Part shown: in pieces, positions 1 to 8,818 of the stretch
Layout of the letters: each line of letters begins with the position of its first letter
Position numbering within the stretch: position 1 is the first letter of the stretch
From: Caballeronia glebae
Lineage (GTDB): Bacteria > Pseudomonadota > Gammaproteobacteria > Burkholderiales > Burkholderiaceae
Direction: 5' to 3'
Length of the DNA: 52,693 bases
NCBI RefSeq assembly: GCF_001545035.1
Contig: NZ_FCOJ02000054.1
Coordinates: 1 to 52,693, forward strand
Translations under genes and position numbers: made by a program
Notes under the pieces: model-generated
Told to the model about the DNA's origin: nothing
What the model saw: only the letters and a program-made list of their open reading frames with translations
Database searches by the model: none

Positions 1-36
1 ACGTTGGCTGACGAAGCGAAGGCGGGCAAGAAGTGA
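1..36 (+). CDS. C-terminal end of an upstream gene (partial)
   Basis: An open frame enters from the left edge and ends in TGA at 34-36, giving a tail that reads TLADEAKAGKK. Its stop overlaps the GTG start of the next gene (GTGA), which is typical of translationally coupled genes in one operon. The tail is lysine- and alanine-rich and too short to identify a family. Confidence 0.4.
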   Translation, partial: TLADEAKAGKK

Positions 37-1055
37 GCGAAGCGGTGAATGGGGAAGTCGATCCTTACTTGGCCAAACTGCAGGCGCGGGTTGCGAAATT
101 TGGCTGGCGGTGCCTGTCGCAAGAGTGGGCGGGTGTTAAGACAAGCTACGCGTTCGAGTGCGCCAGGGGTCATCGTTTTGAACGTATGTGCTCGTCTCTC
201 TATCACCCAAACGTGAAATGCGACGTATGCCGAGCCGATGACAACGAGGCGCGTTTCCTTTCGGTCGTCGCCGAGTTCGGCGGGACCTTGCTTGGCACAT
301 TTACCAAAGCGGACGAACGCTATCGCGTGCGTTGCGCGAAAGGGCATGAATGGGAGTCGACCGGACGAAACATCCTGAGTGGTCATTGGTGCTCGGATTG
401 CCATCATGAGAAGTTGGCGCGGCTGAGGATGCACGCCGATGGCATGGAGCGGATTCATGCCGCGGCAGCAGAGCGGGGCGGACGGTGCCTGGCCGACACC
501 TATAACGGCGTGGCCGCCTACTACCCGATGGAGTGCGCACAGGGGCATCGCTGGGAGGCCAAAGGCCTTCAAATCATGATCGGACAATGGTGTCGTCGAT
601 GCACCTGGGTGCTAGCCGGGCAAACGATCCTCCAGAGGGCTCATCCCGACGGCATGCTGAAGTTACAGGAAGCCGCCAGACGCAAGCATGGCGAATGTCT
701 CACGACGGTCTACGCGGGGGCGTGCGCTCGCTATGCGTTTCGCTGTGCTCAGGGGCATGAATGGATGGCGATGGCCAAGCGCATCTGGGAAGGTAGCTGG
801 TGTCGCCAGTGCGCCATGATCGCGCAGCGCGAGCCGATCGAGAATTTGCGGGCCCTCGCCGCTTCGCGCGGCGGCAAGTGCCTGTCGACCGAGACGGTGG
901 CCACGGGCTGCAAGCTCACGTGGGAGTGTCATCGGGGACATGTGTGGCAGGCTACGCCCGCAGCCGTCAAGCAGAAGTCGTGGTGCCCGAACTGTGCACG
1001 CCTGAATCGTTCGAAGAAATCTTTTGCACGCAAGCGTTACGACGCGGAGGGCTGA
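33..1055 (+). CDS. Protein made of five treble-clef zinc-ribbon repeats
   Basis: The 340-residue product consists of five related units of about 65 residues. Each carries C-x2-GH-x-(W/F) followed about 16-20 residues later by (W)C-x2-C: Cys43/His47/Cys63/Cys66, Cys101/Cys120/Cys123, Cys168/Cys187/Cys190, Cys238/Cys257/Cys260 and Cys299/Cys318/Cys321. Most units also contain a short G-(G/W)-x-C-L segment ahead of the zinc knuckle. This matches the probable zinc-ribbon/treble-clef domain (DUF4379 type) often fused to Vsr-like or other nucleases. No nuclease domain is present here, so nucleic-acid binding is inference. The GTG start overlaps the upstream stop, and an internal GTG at 45 is an alternative. 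It lies at the accessory edge of the window and shares no function with the lipid genes to the right. Confidence 0.75.
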   Translation: MSEAVNGEVDPYLAKLQARVAKFGWRCLSQEWAGVKTSYAFECARGHRFERMCSSLYHPNVKCDVCRADDNEARFLSVVAEFGGTLLGTFTKADERYRVRCAKGHEWESTGRNILSGHWCSDCHHEKLARLRMHADGMERIHAAAAERGGRCLADTYNGVAAYYPMECAQGHRWEAKGLQIMIGQWCRRCTWVLAGQTILQRAHPDGMLKLQEAARRKHGECLTTVYAGACARYAFRCAQGHEWMAMAKRIWEGSWCRQCAMIAQREPIENLRALAASRGGKCLSTETVATGCKLTWECHRGHVWQATPAAVKQKSWCPNCARLNRSKKSFARKRYDAEG

Positions 1056-1378
1056 ATCACGGCATGGCGTGCCCGATGTCATCGCACGGCAAGATCATCA
1101 GCGTCGAAAGATTACGCAAAAGAGAAACGAAGCAGAACCAACAATGCGGCATAACAGATTAAACGCGCTTACGCGGCAATGGCCTTATCCCGCGCGTGAC
1201 CCGGGGCGCGAGGACCTTAGCGCAGCGCGAATACAGTCCAATTGCAGAACAACGACCTGGGGCTGCTCAAGACCGACCCGGTCGCGACCAGGGACGTCGT
1301 GTTACGCCCCGCGGCGAGCGCGGGCATCCGTGAGCCGATACAGAAGGATGAGAAGTGCGTAGGCGTGATGGCGTTCGT

Positions 1379-1407
1379 CCACACGCCCAAAAGTGCTGGG
1401 CGTGTGG
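1379..1407. repeat. Perfect 11-bp inverted repeat with 7-nt loop
   Basis: Arm CCACACGCCCA at 1379-1389 pairs with TGGGCGTGTGG at 1397-1407 around the loop AAAGTGC. The stem is strong enough to act as a terminator, but no T-run follows on either strand. It could be the end of the zinc-ribbon transcript or the remnant of a mobile-element end. Confidence 0.55.
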
Positions 1408-1489
1408 AAGTCGCGGATTCCGAGGGAGCCATGGAACGACACGGACCCCATCCGGATCAACGTGCAAGGCAACCTGCTCGCGACAAGCC

Positions 1490-1552
1490 AATCCTTACTT
1501 CGCCAAACCGCACGTACGCGCTGCCGAGTGGGGTGGGCGCTGCTTCTCGCAG
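1490..1552 (+). pseudogene. Decayed fragment of a second zinc-ribbon protein gene
   Basis: Translated in one frame this piece reads NPYFAKPHVRAAEWGG then RCFSQ. It aligns without gaps to residues 10-30 of the zinc-ribbon protein encoded at 33-1055, with 11 of 21 residues identical, and the DNA is visibly similar over roughly 70 bases. No start, no downstream zinc knuckle and no continuous frame accompany it, so it is a relic of a duplicated or previously longer paralogue. Confidence 0.6.
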
Positions 1553-1834
1553 GCACGGCGGGCGATGGCGCCCGGACTGCGCGCAGCTTGAGCGTACAGA
1601 GCGTCGGAACAGGCGCAAGAGTGCCGACTTCGAGGGACAAGGGCGAAGCGAAGTCGCGAGTTCGGAACTGCGGAACGGGTTGAACTTTGGTGTTTGATGG
1701 CGACCGATTCCAGCTTATCGACGAGCGGTCGCAGGGCAATGCATTCGGATCGGTAGCGACGATTTGGCTGCGAATATAGTGCACAGTTTGCGGATTGACC
1801 TCGCATCGTCGTGGCGCGGTGGATATTTTGATAA

Positions 1835-2500
1835 ATGGTGAAGGCTGAAATGTTTGAACCGGAAAGTTTGAAGAAAATCGCGGGGCGTATCGATAGTGTC
1901 ACATCAACGGAGGTCCTTCTGGGATCACATTCCAGTCCTCACACGCGATATGTAATTCACTGCGGCAGATGCCGCTTTGCATTTTATGTTCTTGATCGGG
2001 CGTGGAGCGGGTATGGTGCACAGGGGCTCAACCAGACAAATCTTCGCTTGCGAGTGGGCGATGAGATCGAAGTAGTTATCGACGCGGGGCTTGTTGACCG
2101 GGAAGGCGATAAGGTAGCCTATGGATTGCGCCATTTGGAAACCGGCACCGTGTATGCGAGTCACGCCATCATGGGGCTCCTGCCGCCCAGGGTCAGAATG
2201 ACCACGGTGAGCTGTGTCGACTTCAAAGACGATCGCCGCTTATGTCGTATTGCAATGACAATAATTCCAGTCCTTTGGCTTGTCGCCGACTTTTGGCATC
2301 GGGCGCCGCTTGGAGAGACATTATTCATTTTCGGCACCTTTGCGACCTTCTTTGTGGCTTTGGAAAGTTTCTTTTTTCTTTACCTATTGCGCTGGCGATC
2401 GAAATGGCCGAGCAGGGCACAGTCAGTTGCAAACAAGGTCTATTCCATGCTCGGCGCGGGTCCGCCATTCGATGCGGGATCGAACGTCGCATTCGTTTGA
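1835..2500 (+). CDS. Hypothetical membrane protein with N-terminal soluble domain
   Basis: A 221-residue protein of no family I recognise. Residues 1 to about 130 look soluble and beta-rich, with a Cys-x2-Cys pair (HCGRCRF). They are followed by two hydrophobic segments at about 138-155 and 160-185 and a basic C-terminal tail, so the protein is probably anchored in the inner membrane. The DNA has visibly more A/T than the lipid genes downstream, in keeping with an acquired accessory gene. The start is uncertain: ATG at 1835 or ATG at 1850. Confidence 0.55.
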   Translation: MVKAEMFEPESLKKIAGRIDSVTSTEVLLGSHSSPHTRYVIHCGRCRFAFYVLDRAWSGYGAQGLNQTNLRLRVGDEIEVVIDAGLVDREGDKVAYGLRHLETGTVYASHAIMGLLPPRVRMTTVSCVDFKDDRRLCRIAMTIIPVLWLVADFWHRAPLGETLFIFGTFATFFVALESFFFLYLLRWRSKWPSRAQSVANKVYSMLGAGPPFDAGSNVAFV

Positions 2501-2672
2501 CGGCTAACGCATACGCATTGTTCCAGTCGCAGTATGGAACGGACGCGGCAAGAGTGCCGGAACAATGCACTGCATCCCGATTGCTTCAGCTAAGGACGTC
2601 AGTCTTCTTGACTGCAACAATCTCTGCTTTCGGCTTCTCCTCAACGTACAGCTTGCGCGGTCGCCTCGCGTC

Positions 2673-2719
2673 CCCCCTACAAACGAGTGGGCGAAATGTG
2701 CATTGCAAGTGCGTATTCT
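2673..2719 (+). promoter_or_regulatory. Dyad operator plus -10 box, acyl-CoA synthetase promoter
   Basis: CCCCCT at 2673-2678, seven bases, then AGTGGG at 2686-2691, a copy of the window-wide dyad with one changed base in the right arm. A -10-like TATTCT lies at 2714-2719, exactly 22 nt from the dyad, the same spacing as at other copies. The start codon of the synthetase gene follows about 70 nt later. Confidence 0.65.
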
Positions 2720-2789
2720 TGGTAGCTCGGCGTCCAATCGCTGCAGTTCGTCGCCACTTAGAGCAGACGAATAAGACGTGGAGACAAAC

Positions 2790-4484
2790 ATGAAGGAAAA
2801 ATATTCGAGCACGCTGGTCCATCGGTTTCTGCACTGGGAGCGCGTGCAGCCGGATGCCATCTATCTGTCCGAGGCGACGCCCGACGGAAGCCTGGTCGAC
2901 TACACATGGCGCGAAGCGGGGGCCGAGGCGAGGCGCATGGCCGCGTGGCTTCAGTCGCAAGAATTCCCGCCGCGCAGCGCAATCTCGATCGTGGGAAAGA
3001 ACAGCGCCCACTGGATCATTTCAGACCTGGCGATCTGGCTGGCGGGCCATGTGTCGGTGCCGATGTATCCGGGCATCAGCGCCGAGACGGCGGGGTACAT
3101 CCTTGAGCACTGTGACGTGCGCGCGGTATTCGTGGGCAAGTTCGACGGCAAGACCGACGGCTGGAACGAAATCCGCAAAGCTATTCCAGCGCATGTGCCG
3201 TTGATCGGTCTGCCGATGTCGCCTCTGACCACGGACACGGACGCCCTGCAGTGGCAGTCGCTAGTGGCGCAGCAGGAGCCGTTGCAGGAAATCCGGCTCC
3301 CGGAGCCGGGCGATCTGGCTACGATCATCTACACGTCGGGAAGTACCGGCCGGCCAAAGGGCGTGATGCACAGCTTCGCCGCTATCTACGCGTATGCCAT
3401 CGAAGGCGGGGAATTTTGCGGCTATCACCCCGGAGACCGGGTACTGTCGTATCTGCCGCTCGCTCATACGGCGGAGCGTTCGTTCGTTGAGTCCAATTCA
3501 CTGTGTCACGGCTTCCGGGTGTTCTTCAACGATAGCCTTGCAACCTTCATGCAGGACATGAAGCGCGCGCGGCCGACGGTGTTCATCTCGATGCCTCGGC
3601 TGTGGACGAAGTTTTATCAGGGAGCCTGCGCGCAGTTACCCGCAGGCGAACAGGCCTTGATTCATACAGCGTCGCCCGCAGCCGACGCGCTCAAGAAGCA
3701 GATTCTTTCGATGCTCGGACTCGACGCGACGAGGCTGGCGTTCACCGGATCGGCGCCTCTTCCGGCGGAAATCACGGACTGGTATCGGACGCTCGGGCTC
3801 GAACTGCTCGACGTCTACGGAATGACGGAAAACTTCTCGTACTCGCATTACAGCCGGCCAGGGCAGGTGCGCCTGGGGTATTCGGGTCAGGCGATGCCCG
3901 GCGTCGATTGCCGGATCGAGGAAAACGGCGAAATCCTGCTGAAGTCGCCGACCATGATGCTGGGCTACTACCAGCAGCCGGAGCTGACGAAGCAAAGCCT
4001 GACCGAAGACGGTTACTTCAGAACCGGCGATCGTGGCGAACTGGACGAGATGGGCCGGCTGAAAATCACCGGGCGCGTCAAGGAAATCTTCAAGACGAGC
4101 AAGGGCAAATACGTAGCGCCCGCGCCGATCGAAAACCGGCTGAGCCATCCGAAAGTGGAAGCTGTGTGCGTAACGGGTCCGGGCTACGCACAGCCGTTTG
4201 CGCTGGCGATGCTCTCGGCGGCTGCGCGTGCCGAGTTGCAAGAAGGGCAAGCGGCCAGCGCACTGCGCGTGGAAATGCAGGCGTTGCTCGATGCCGCCAA
4301 CGCCACGCTGGAAGATCACGAGAAGCTTGCGTTCGTGGTGCTCGTGAAGGATGTCTGGAACGTCGACAATGGTCTCATGACGCCGACGATGAAAATCAGG
4401 CGTTCGACGGTGGAAGAACATTATCTTCCGCGGGCGGCGAGTTGGGTCGAGCTTGCGCAGACGGTCATCGTCGAGGCGGAATAA
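2790..4484 (+). CDS. AMP-forming long-chain acyl-CoA synthetase
   Basis: A 564-residue adenylate-forming enzyme predicted to activate a carboxylic acid to its CoA thioester with ATP. It has the P-loop-like motif YTSGSTGRPKG near residue 181, the adenine-site motif DVYGMTEN, the GYFRTGD motif carrying the ribose-binding aspartate, and a C-terminal KITGRVKEIFKTSKGKYVAP stretch containing the hinge and catalytic region. Length and motifs fit the long-chain synthetases related to FadD15. ATG at 2790 is preferred over GTG at 2778 because GGAG lies 6-9 bases upstream. The gene stands alone behind a dyad promoter and ends in a strong terminator. It probably supplies acyl-CoA to the beta-oxidation sets downstream. 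Confidence 0.92.
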   Translation: MKEKYSSTLVHRFLHWERVQPDAIYLSEATPDGSLVDYTWREAGAEARRMAAWLQSQEFPPRSAISIVGKNSAHWIISDLAIWLAGHVSVPMYPGISAETAGYILEHCDVRAVFVGKFDGKTDGWNEIRKAIPAHVPLIGLPMSPLTTDTDALQWQSLVAQQEPLQEIRLPEPGDLATIIYTSGSTGRPKGVMHSFAAIYAYAIEGGEFCGYHPGDRVLSYLPLAHTAERSFVESNSLCHGFRVFFNDSLATFMQDMKRARPTVFISMPRLWTKFYQGACAQLPAGEQALIHTASPAADALKKQILSMLGLDATRLAFTGSAPLPAEITDWYRTLGLELLDVYGMTENFSYSHYSRPGQVRLGYSGQAMPGVDCRIEENGEILLKSPTMMLGYYQQPELTKQSLTEDGYFRTGDRGELDEMGRLKITGRVKEIFKTSKGKYVAPAPIENRLSHPKVEAVCVTGPGYAQPFALAMLSAAARAELQEGQAASALRVEMQALLDAANATLEDHEKLAFVVLVKDVWNVDNGLMTPTMKIRRSTVEEHYLPRAASWVELAQTVIVEAE

Positions 4485-4486
4485 AC

Positions 4487-4511
4487 ATCGGGGGCGCGTT
4501 GCGCCCCCGAT
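4487..4511 (+). terminator. Terminator hairpin after the acyl-CoA synthetase gene
   Basis: ATCGGGGGCG at 4487-4496 pairs perfectly with CGCCCCCGAT at 4502-4511 around a 5-nt loop, two bases after the TAA stop. A weak T-containing stretch follows. It separates this transcript from the convergent operon ending at 4622. Confidence 0.8.
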
Positions 4512-4621
4512 TGCATTTCAACTATCCCGTGAACCGCCCTGGTTTCCCGGGACTTTCGAACCGAACGCGCCGTGCTGCCATAGGCTTGCAGAATCACACA
4601 GCGCGCTCAGGCCGGACCAGC

Positions 4622-6220
4622 TCAGATAGAAAGTTCGATCAGGAAGGGGCCGGGGCGTCGCAAGGACATTGCGAAGAGATCGTTGAAGCGGGCCATGTCG
4701 TTCGCGAGCGCGGCCTCGACACCCATTCCGTTAGCCAGCTTGACCCAGTTCAAGTCCGGATTGCCGATGTCCAGCATGTCCATTGCCGTCTTGCCAGCGG
4801 TCGCGCCTACACCGGCGAGTTCGTGCTGAAGGATCGCGTATTTGCGATTGGCCAGCACCACCACGGTAACGTCCAGCTTTTCACGCGCCATGCTCCACAA
4901 GGCCTGCGGGGTGTACATGCCCGAGCCGTCCGCCTGGAGCGCGATCACCCTTCGGCCCTTCGCGGCGACCGCCGCGCCCAGCGCGAGCGGCAGGCCATCG
5001 CCGATCGCGCCGCCCGTCACCTGCAGCCAGTCGTGCGGCGCGGCGCAAACCGTTCCCGGATAGAAGGCGTGCCCGAAGCTGACGCTTTCGTCGACGACGA
5101 TAGCGTGCTCAGGCAACAGTGCATTCAGGCTATGCGCCACGGCCTGCGAGGTGATGATGCCCGTGCCGGCACGCGCCTCGAACGGACCCGACTCAGGGGC
5201 ATCGATGCGTGGCGCTTCCAGTGCATCCGCGAGACATGCAAGCGCGTCCGCCAGATCTTCTTCGGGACGTGCCAGCACATGGACCGTCGCGTCGTCCGGA
5301 TACGGCCGCGGCGCTTTTCCCGGATACGCGAAGAAGTTGGCGGGAGCCTGCGTGCCCACCAGGATGACATGGCGGATGCCGACGAGCCGCGCGCGAGCGG
5401 CATCGCCGGAATAGGGCATGCGCTCGACGGCGAAGCGGCCACGGCCACGCGCGACACGCGCGTTGAACGTGGTCGACATGAGTTGCGCGCCCGTGGCGGC
5501 GGCGATGCGATGTGCGTCGGCCAACGCCCGTTGTTCCAGCGCTGCGCCCGCGAGCAGCAGCAAGGCCGGCTTGCCGTCGCGCAGCACGCGTGCTATGCGC
5601 TGCACGCCATCGGGGGACACGGTCGGGGCGGGAGCGTCTTCGAGGGGCGCGGCGACCGTACCGCCGCTGTCCCAGCAGACATCCGAAGGCAGGATCAGGC
5701 TCGCCACTCCGCCGGGCGCGGCGCGGGACGCCTGCACGGCGGCGGCGGCGGCCGAACCGACCGAAGCGGCGCGGTCGACAGTGCGCGTCCACACCGAAAC
5801 GGGACGCGCCCAGCCTTCCACATCGGAGGTGAGCGGCGCGTCGTACTGCCGGTGACAGCTCGCGTGGTCGCCGATGATGTTGACCACCGGCGTCTGTGCG
5901 CGTCGCGCGTTATGCAGATTGGCGAGGCCATTGGCGAGGCCCGGGCCGCAATGGAGCAGGGTGGCCGCCGGCTTTCCCGCGATGCGGGCATAACCGTCGG
6001 CCGCGCCGGTCACGACGCCTTCGAATAGTCCGAGCACGCAGCGCATGCCAGGAACACGGTCGAGCGCCGCAACGAAATGCATCTCGCTGGTTCCGGGATT
6101 CGCGAAACAGGTATCGACGCCGCAGGCCAATAGTGTCTTGACCAGGCTTTCCGCGCCGTTCATGGGAGTAATGGAGTCTTCAGTCATCGTCATAGGGTTA
6201 GGGGACCGGGGCGCGCTCAC
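4622..6220 (-). CDS. ThDP-dependent enzyme, acetolactate-synthase large-subunit-like
   Basis: A 532-residue thiamine-diphosphate enzyme with the three-domain layout of the acetolactate synthase/benzoylformate decarboxylase group. The N-terminal pyrimidine domain has the catalytic Glu in GLFEGVVTGAADGYAR. The C-terminal PP-binding motif starts at QADGSGMYTPQALW and ends with the Asn of LANRKYAIL. No regulatory small subunit gene is adjacent, and the sequence resembles the uncharacterised ALS-like subgroup, so branched-chain amino-acid synthesis is unlikely. In this operon, with acyl reduction and alcohol dehydrogenase genes, a carboligase or a C-C lyase acting on an aldehyde or 2-hydroxyacyl-CoA is possible, but that is inference. 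The GTG start overlaps the upstream stop (GTGA); ATG at 6193 is an alternative. Confidence 0.82.
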   Translation of the reverse strand: MSAPRSPNPMTMTEDSITPMNGAESLVKTLLACGVDTCFANPGTSEMHFVAALDRVPGMRCVLGLFEGVVTGAADGYARIAGKPAATLLHCGPGLANGLANLHNARRAQTPVVNIIGDHASCHRQYDAPLTSDVEGWARPVSVWTRTVDRAASVGSAAAAAVQASRAAPGGVASLILPSDVCWDSGGTVAAPLEDAPAPTVSPDGVQRIARVLRDGKPALLLLAGAALEQRALADAHRIAAATGAQLMSTTFNARVARGRGRFAVERMPYSGDAARARLVGIRHVILVGTQAPANFFAYPGKAPRPYPDDATVHVLARPEEDLADALACLADALEAPRIDAPESGPFEARAGTGIITSQAVAHSLNALLPEHAIVVDESVSFGHAFYPGTVCAAPHDWLQVTGGAIGDGLPLALGAAVAAKGRRVIALQADGSGMYTPQALWSMAREKLDVTVVVLANRKYAILQHELAGVGATAGKTAMDMLDIGNPDLNWVKLANGMGVEAALANDMARFNDLFAMSLRRPGPFLIELSI

Positions 6221-7278
6221 GGCGTGTTGACGTCCTTCATCGAGGACATGTCGATTACGAAGCGGTACTTCACGTCATTGGCCTTCATCCGCGCGAACGC
6301 CTTGTTGATGTCATGCACTCCGACCATTTCGCATTCGGGCAGCACCTCATGATCGGCGCAGAAGTCGAGTAGTTCTTGCGTTGCCGACAGACCGCCCATC
6401 AGCGAGCCGGCTATCGAGCGGTTGTTGACCATGAGGAGCGCGCCATGAATCGGTTCGAGCGATTCGAGTGCGCCGACCAGCACGAGCACGCCGTCTCGGC
6501 CGAGCAGCATCAGATACGGATTGACGTCGTGTCGGGTGGGAATGGTGTCGAGGATGAAGTCGAAATGACTGAACCGCGCTTTCATCGACGCCGGGTCATT
6601 CGAGAGCAGCACATGTCGGGCGCCCAACGCGCGGGCATCGTCTGCCTTGCCCGGCGATGAAGTGATCACCGTCACTTCTGCGCCGAGCGCGCTGGCCAGC
6701 TTCACGGCCATGTGACCCAAACCACCCAGGCCGACCACGGCCACCTTCGATCCTTTGCCGATTCCATATCGGCGCAGCGGAGTCCATACCGTGATGCCGG
6801 CGCACAGAAGCGGCCCCGCATACCGCATGTCCAGCGCCTCCGGTACACGCAGCACGAACTTCTCGCGCACCACGATGTGTTCCGAATAGCCGCCATGAGT
6901 CGGCTCGCCGCTTTGCCTGTCGCGGCCGTTGTAGGTCGGCGTCGGACCCGCGATGCAGTTCTGTTCCTCGCCTTCTTCGCAGGGCGCGCAGTGCTGGCAG
7001 CTATCGACGAGACATCCCACCGCGACGCGATCGCCGACCTTGTGGCGCGTGACCGCGTCGCCGATAGCCGTGACGTGGCCGACGATCTCGTGGCCCGGAA
7101 CGAGCGGATATTTCGAACTGCCCCAGTCGTTGTGCAGATAGTGCGCATCCGTATGGCAGATTCCGCAATAGGCGATCTCGATAGCCACATCGTCGGCTCG
7201 CAGGGCGCGCCGTTCGATGCGCATCGGGGCGAGTTCGGCGTGGGCTTCGCATACGCCGAATGCAGTGCATTGAGTCAT
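6217..7278 (-). CDS. Zinc-dependent alcohol dehydrogenase, cinnamyl-alcohol type
   Basis: A 353-residue medium-chain dehydrogenase predicted to interconvert an alcohol and an aldehyde with NAD(P). Visible landmarks are the catalytic zinc ligands in YCGICHTD and PGHEIVG, the structural-zinc cysteines in the segment SCQHCAPC to QNC, and the Rossmann motif VVGLGGLGHMAVK. This places it with the YahK/cinnamyl alcohol dehydrogenase branch. The start has AAGGA six bases upstream. It sits 72 bases after the LuxC-like acyl reductase and overlaps the ThDP enzyme, so in this operon it most plausibly reduces the fatty aldehyde to fatty alcohol, or oxidises an incoming alcohol. Confidence 0.9.
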   Translation of the reverse strand: MTQCTAFGVCEAHAELAPMRIERRALRADDVAIEIAYCGICHTDAHYLHNDWGSSKYPLVPGHEIVGHVTAIGDAVTRHKVGDRVAVGCLVDSCQHCAPCEEGEEQNCIAGPTPTYNGRDRQSGEPTHGGYSEHIVVREKFVLRVPEALDMRYAGPLLCAGITVWTPLRRYGIGKGSKVAVVGLGGLGHMAVKLASALGAEVTVITSSPGKADDARALGARHVLLSNDPASMKARFSHFDFILDTIPTRHDVNPYLMLLGRDGVLVLVGALESLEPIHGALLMVNNRSIAGSLMGGLSATQELLDFCADHEVLPECEMVGVHDINKAFARMKANDVKYRFVIDMSSMKDVNTP

Positions 7279-7350
7279 GTTATTTCCTTGCTCGGAGAAT
7301 TTGGAGAAACCGTCACCGCGCGAAAGCGTTACGCGCGGGGACGTTCGATG

Positions 7351-8814
7351 TCACATGTCGATCGGCCGACGCAGCCAGGGCGCCTGCGTCGTTTCCGGAG
7401 AAGCAATCTGATTGGAGATCCACTTGCCCATTCTGCGCATCGGTTCGATGGCGTCTTGCGGCGCCTGCCATTTCATCGCGGCCGCGTAACCGAGCGATAC
7501 GATGCGTTGCGCACCGAATAGCGGAAGGATGTCCTTCAACGCTTCCTTGGCGCTCTCGGGGTAGATGCCGACGGTCTGCGTATAGGCGTCCACGGCGCCC
7601 ATGACTTCATCGAGCGAGTCGACGGGCACGAGGTTGGCGGTGCGGTCATCCAGACTTGCCGAGAAGGACACCGGTTCGGGAAGCTGCGAGCAGATGACGG
7701 CGCCTTCGCCGTCCTTTCCGCCGATGACCTTGTACCACTCGTCTTCGAGACGCAGCGCGTCGACGTGGGCTTTGAGCGCGGGGTCGTAGCGTTTGGGCGC
7801 GGTGGACAGGCTGTTGGGCAGGCCGATCATCGCGTCATACACTTGCCGGCCGAAGCGATTCAGCCTGTCGAGGCCGGCCTCGTCGGTGCCGCTCTGCACA
7901 TAGACCACGCGCGCGCACACACAGCCTTTCTGATTGAGCGCGCCGATATCGCTGGCGAGACGCACGGCGGCCTCGCGCATCGCTTCGTCGCTGTTGAAGG
8001 CTTCCTTGCCGATAATGCTGGCGCTGCGTTTGGGATCGAGCGAGATCAGTTCCAGGCCCGGCTGGATGTATTGGGTCACGTGCTTGAGCGCCGCGAAACC
8101 ACCCCATGCGACGATCTTCTCGATGTTCTGCGGCTGATACAGCCGCCGTTCGAAAGCCTGATCGCCGCCTTTCCAGTAGGCGACGCTCAAGTGCTTCGTG
8201 AGCGGATGATCCGGCGCCATGTCGATCATCGTGCGGGCGATCGCCAGCGCGGTGAACGGGTCGTTGGAAGGCGCCTTGATGATCGCGTCGCTGCGCAAAA
8301 CCATGTTGCGCAGGATCGTGACGAGCGATAGCGGCACGGCATTGCCAGCGACGATATGCAGCGTGCGCGAGCCAAAGCAGCGCGTCTCCAGCTCGGTGCC
8401 GTCGATCAGTCGCTCTTTGACCCAGCCTTCGAGATATCGAATGCCCACGGTCGTTTCGACCATCTCCGTGATGAAGTCGCGATCGAGCAAGTGACGCAGG
8501 CCCATGTACGAGCCTTTGACGATCGAAGGCGTGGCCGGCGAGGTCAGATATGAAAGCTCACACGCTTCCTGCAAATAGGGGTTCGTCGCGAGGTCGAGGC
8601 GTTCGGCCAGTGCGCTTGCATAGTCGAGGATGTCGGCGAAATCGAGCGTGTACAAATCGGCGAGCCGCGACGGATCTCTCAGCGGCAGCTTATCGATGTA
8701 CTGGTGCGCATCGGGCGTCGCGAAGGCGAGATCGCCGCCGCGTCCGCCCACTTCGATCAGGTTATCGGTGATGACTTCACCGCGAATGACGATTGGCGCA
8801 ATCGGTTTGGTCAC
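7351..8814 (-). CDS. LuxC-like acyl-CoA reductase
   Basis: A 487-residue member of the LuxC acyl-CoA reductase family, which reduces an acyl thioester to the free aldehyde with NADPH. The aldehyde-dehydrogenase-like fold is recognisable from VAGNAVPLSLVTILRN, the KAPSNDPFTALA cofactor loop and the likely nucleophile Cys298 or Cys300 in NQKGCVCARVV. GTG at 8814 is chosen because GGGAG sits 8 bases upstream and any earlier start would lie inside the LuxE-like gene, which ends 4 bases before. No luciferase subunits are present, so the aldehyde is not for light. It probably feeds the dehydrogenase next door and the wax ester synthase. Confidence 0.85.
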   Translation of the reverse strand: MTKPIAPIVIRGEVITDNLIEVGGRGGDLAFATPDAHQYIDKLPLRDPSRLADLYTLDFADILDYASALAERLDLATNPYLQEACELSYLTSPATPSIVKGSYMGLRHLLDRDFITEMVETTVGIRYLEGWVKERLIDGTELETRCFGSRTLHIVAGNAVPLSLVTILRNMVLRSDAIIKAPSNDPFTALAIARTMIDMAPDHPLTKHLSVAYWKGGDQAFERRLYQPQNIEKIVAWGGFAALKHVTQYIQPGLELISLDPKRSASIIGKEAFNSDEAMREAAVRLASDIGALNQKGCVCARVVYVQSGTDEAGLDRLNRFGRQVYDAMIGLPNSLSTAPKRYDPALKAHVDALRLEDEWYKVIGGKDGEGAVICSQLPEPVSFSASLDDRTANLVPVDSLDEVMGAVDAYTQTVGIYPESAKEALKDILPLFGAQRIVSLGYAAAMKWQAPQDAIEPMRRMGKWISNQIASPETTQAPWLRRPIDM

Positions 8815-8818
8815 GGTG

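Larger units (their letters stand above)
1056..1834. other. Gene-poor stretch between two accessory genes
   Basis: About 780 bases without a convincing gene. Several overlapping open frames exist on both strands, but none has a ribosome binding site plus a recognisable family, and their composition is arginine- and alanine-rich, as expected from chance reading of GC-rich DNA. The stretch holds a perfect 11-bp hairpin at 1379-1407 and a decayed piece of the neighbouring zinc-ribbon gene at 1490-1552. It looks like rearranged remnant DNA. Confidence 0.6.

Noticed and set aside
1242..1697. A 151-codon open frame in the gene-poor region
   Set aside because: No ribosome binding site, no family resemblance, and overlapping frames on both strands of similar length. 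Part of it covers the decayed zinc-ribbon fragment in another frame.
3602..6028. An 808-codon plus-strand open frame across the synthetase end and opposite the ThDP gene
   Set aside because: It is antisense to the ThDP gene and overlaps the synthetase in another frame, contains arginine- and alanine-rich random-looking sequence and no family motifs. High GC opens such frames by chance.
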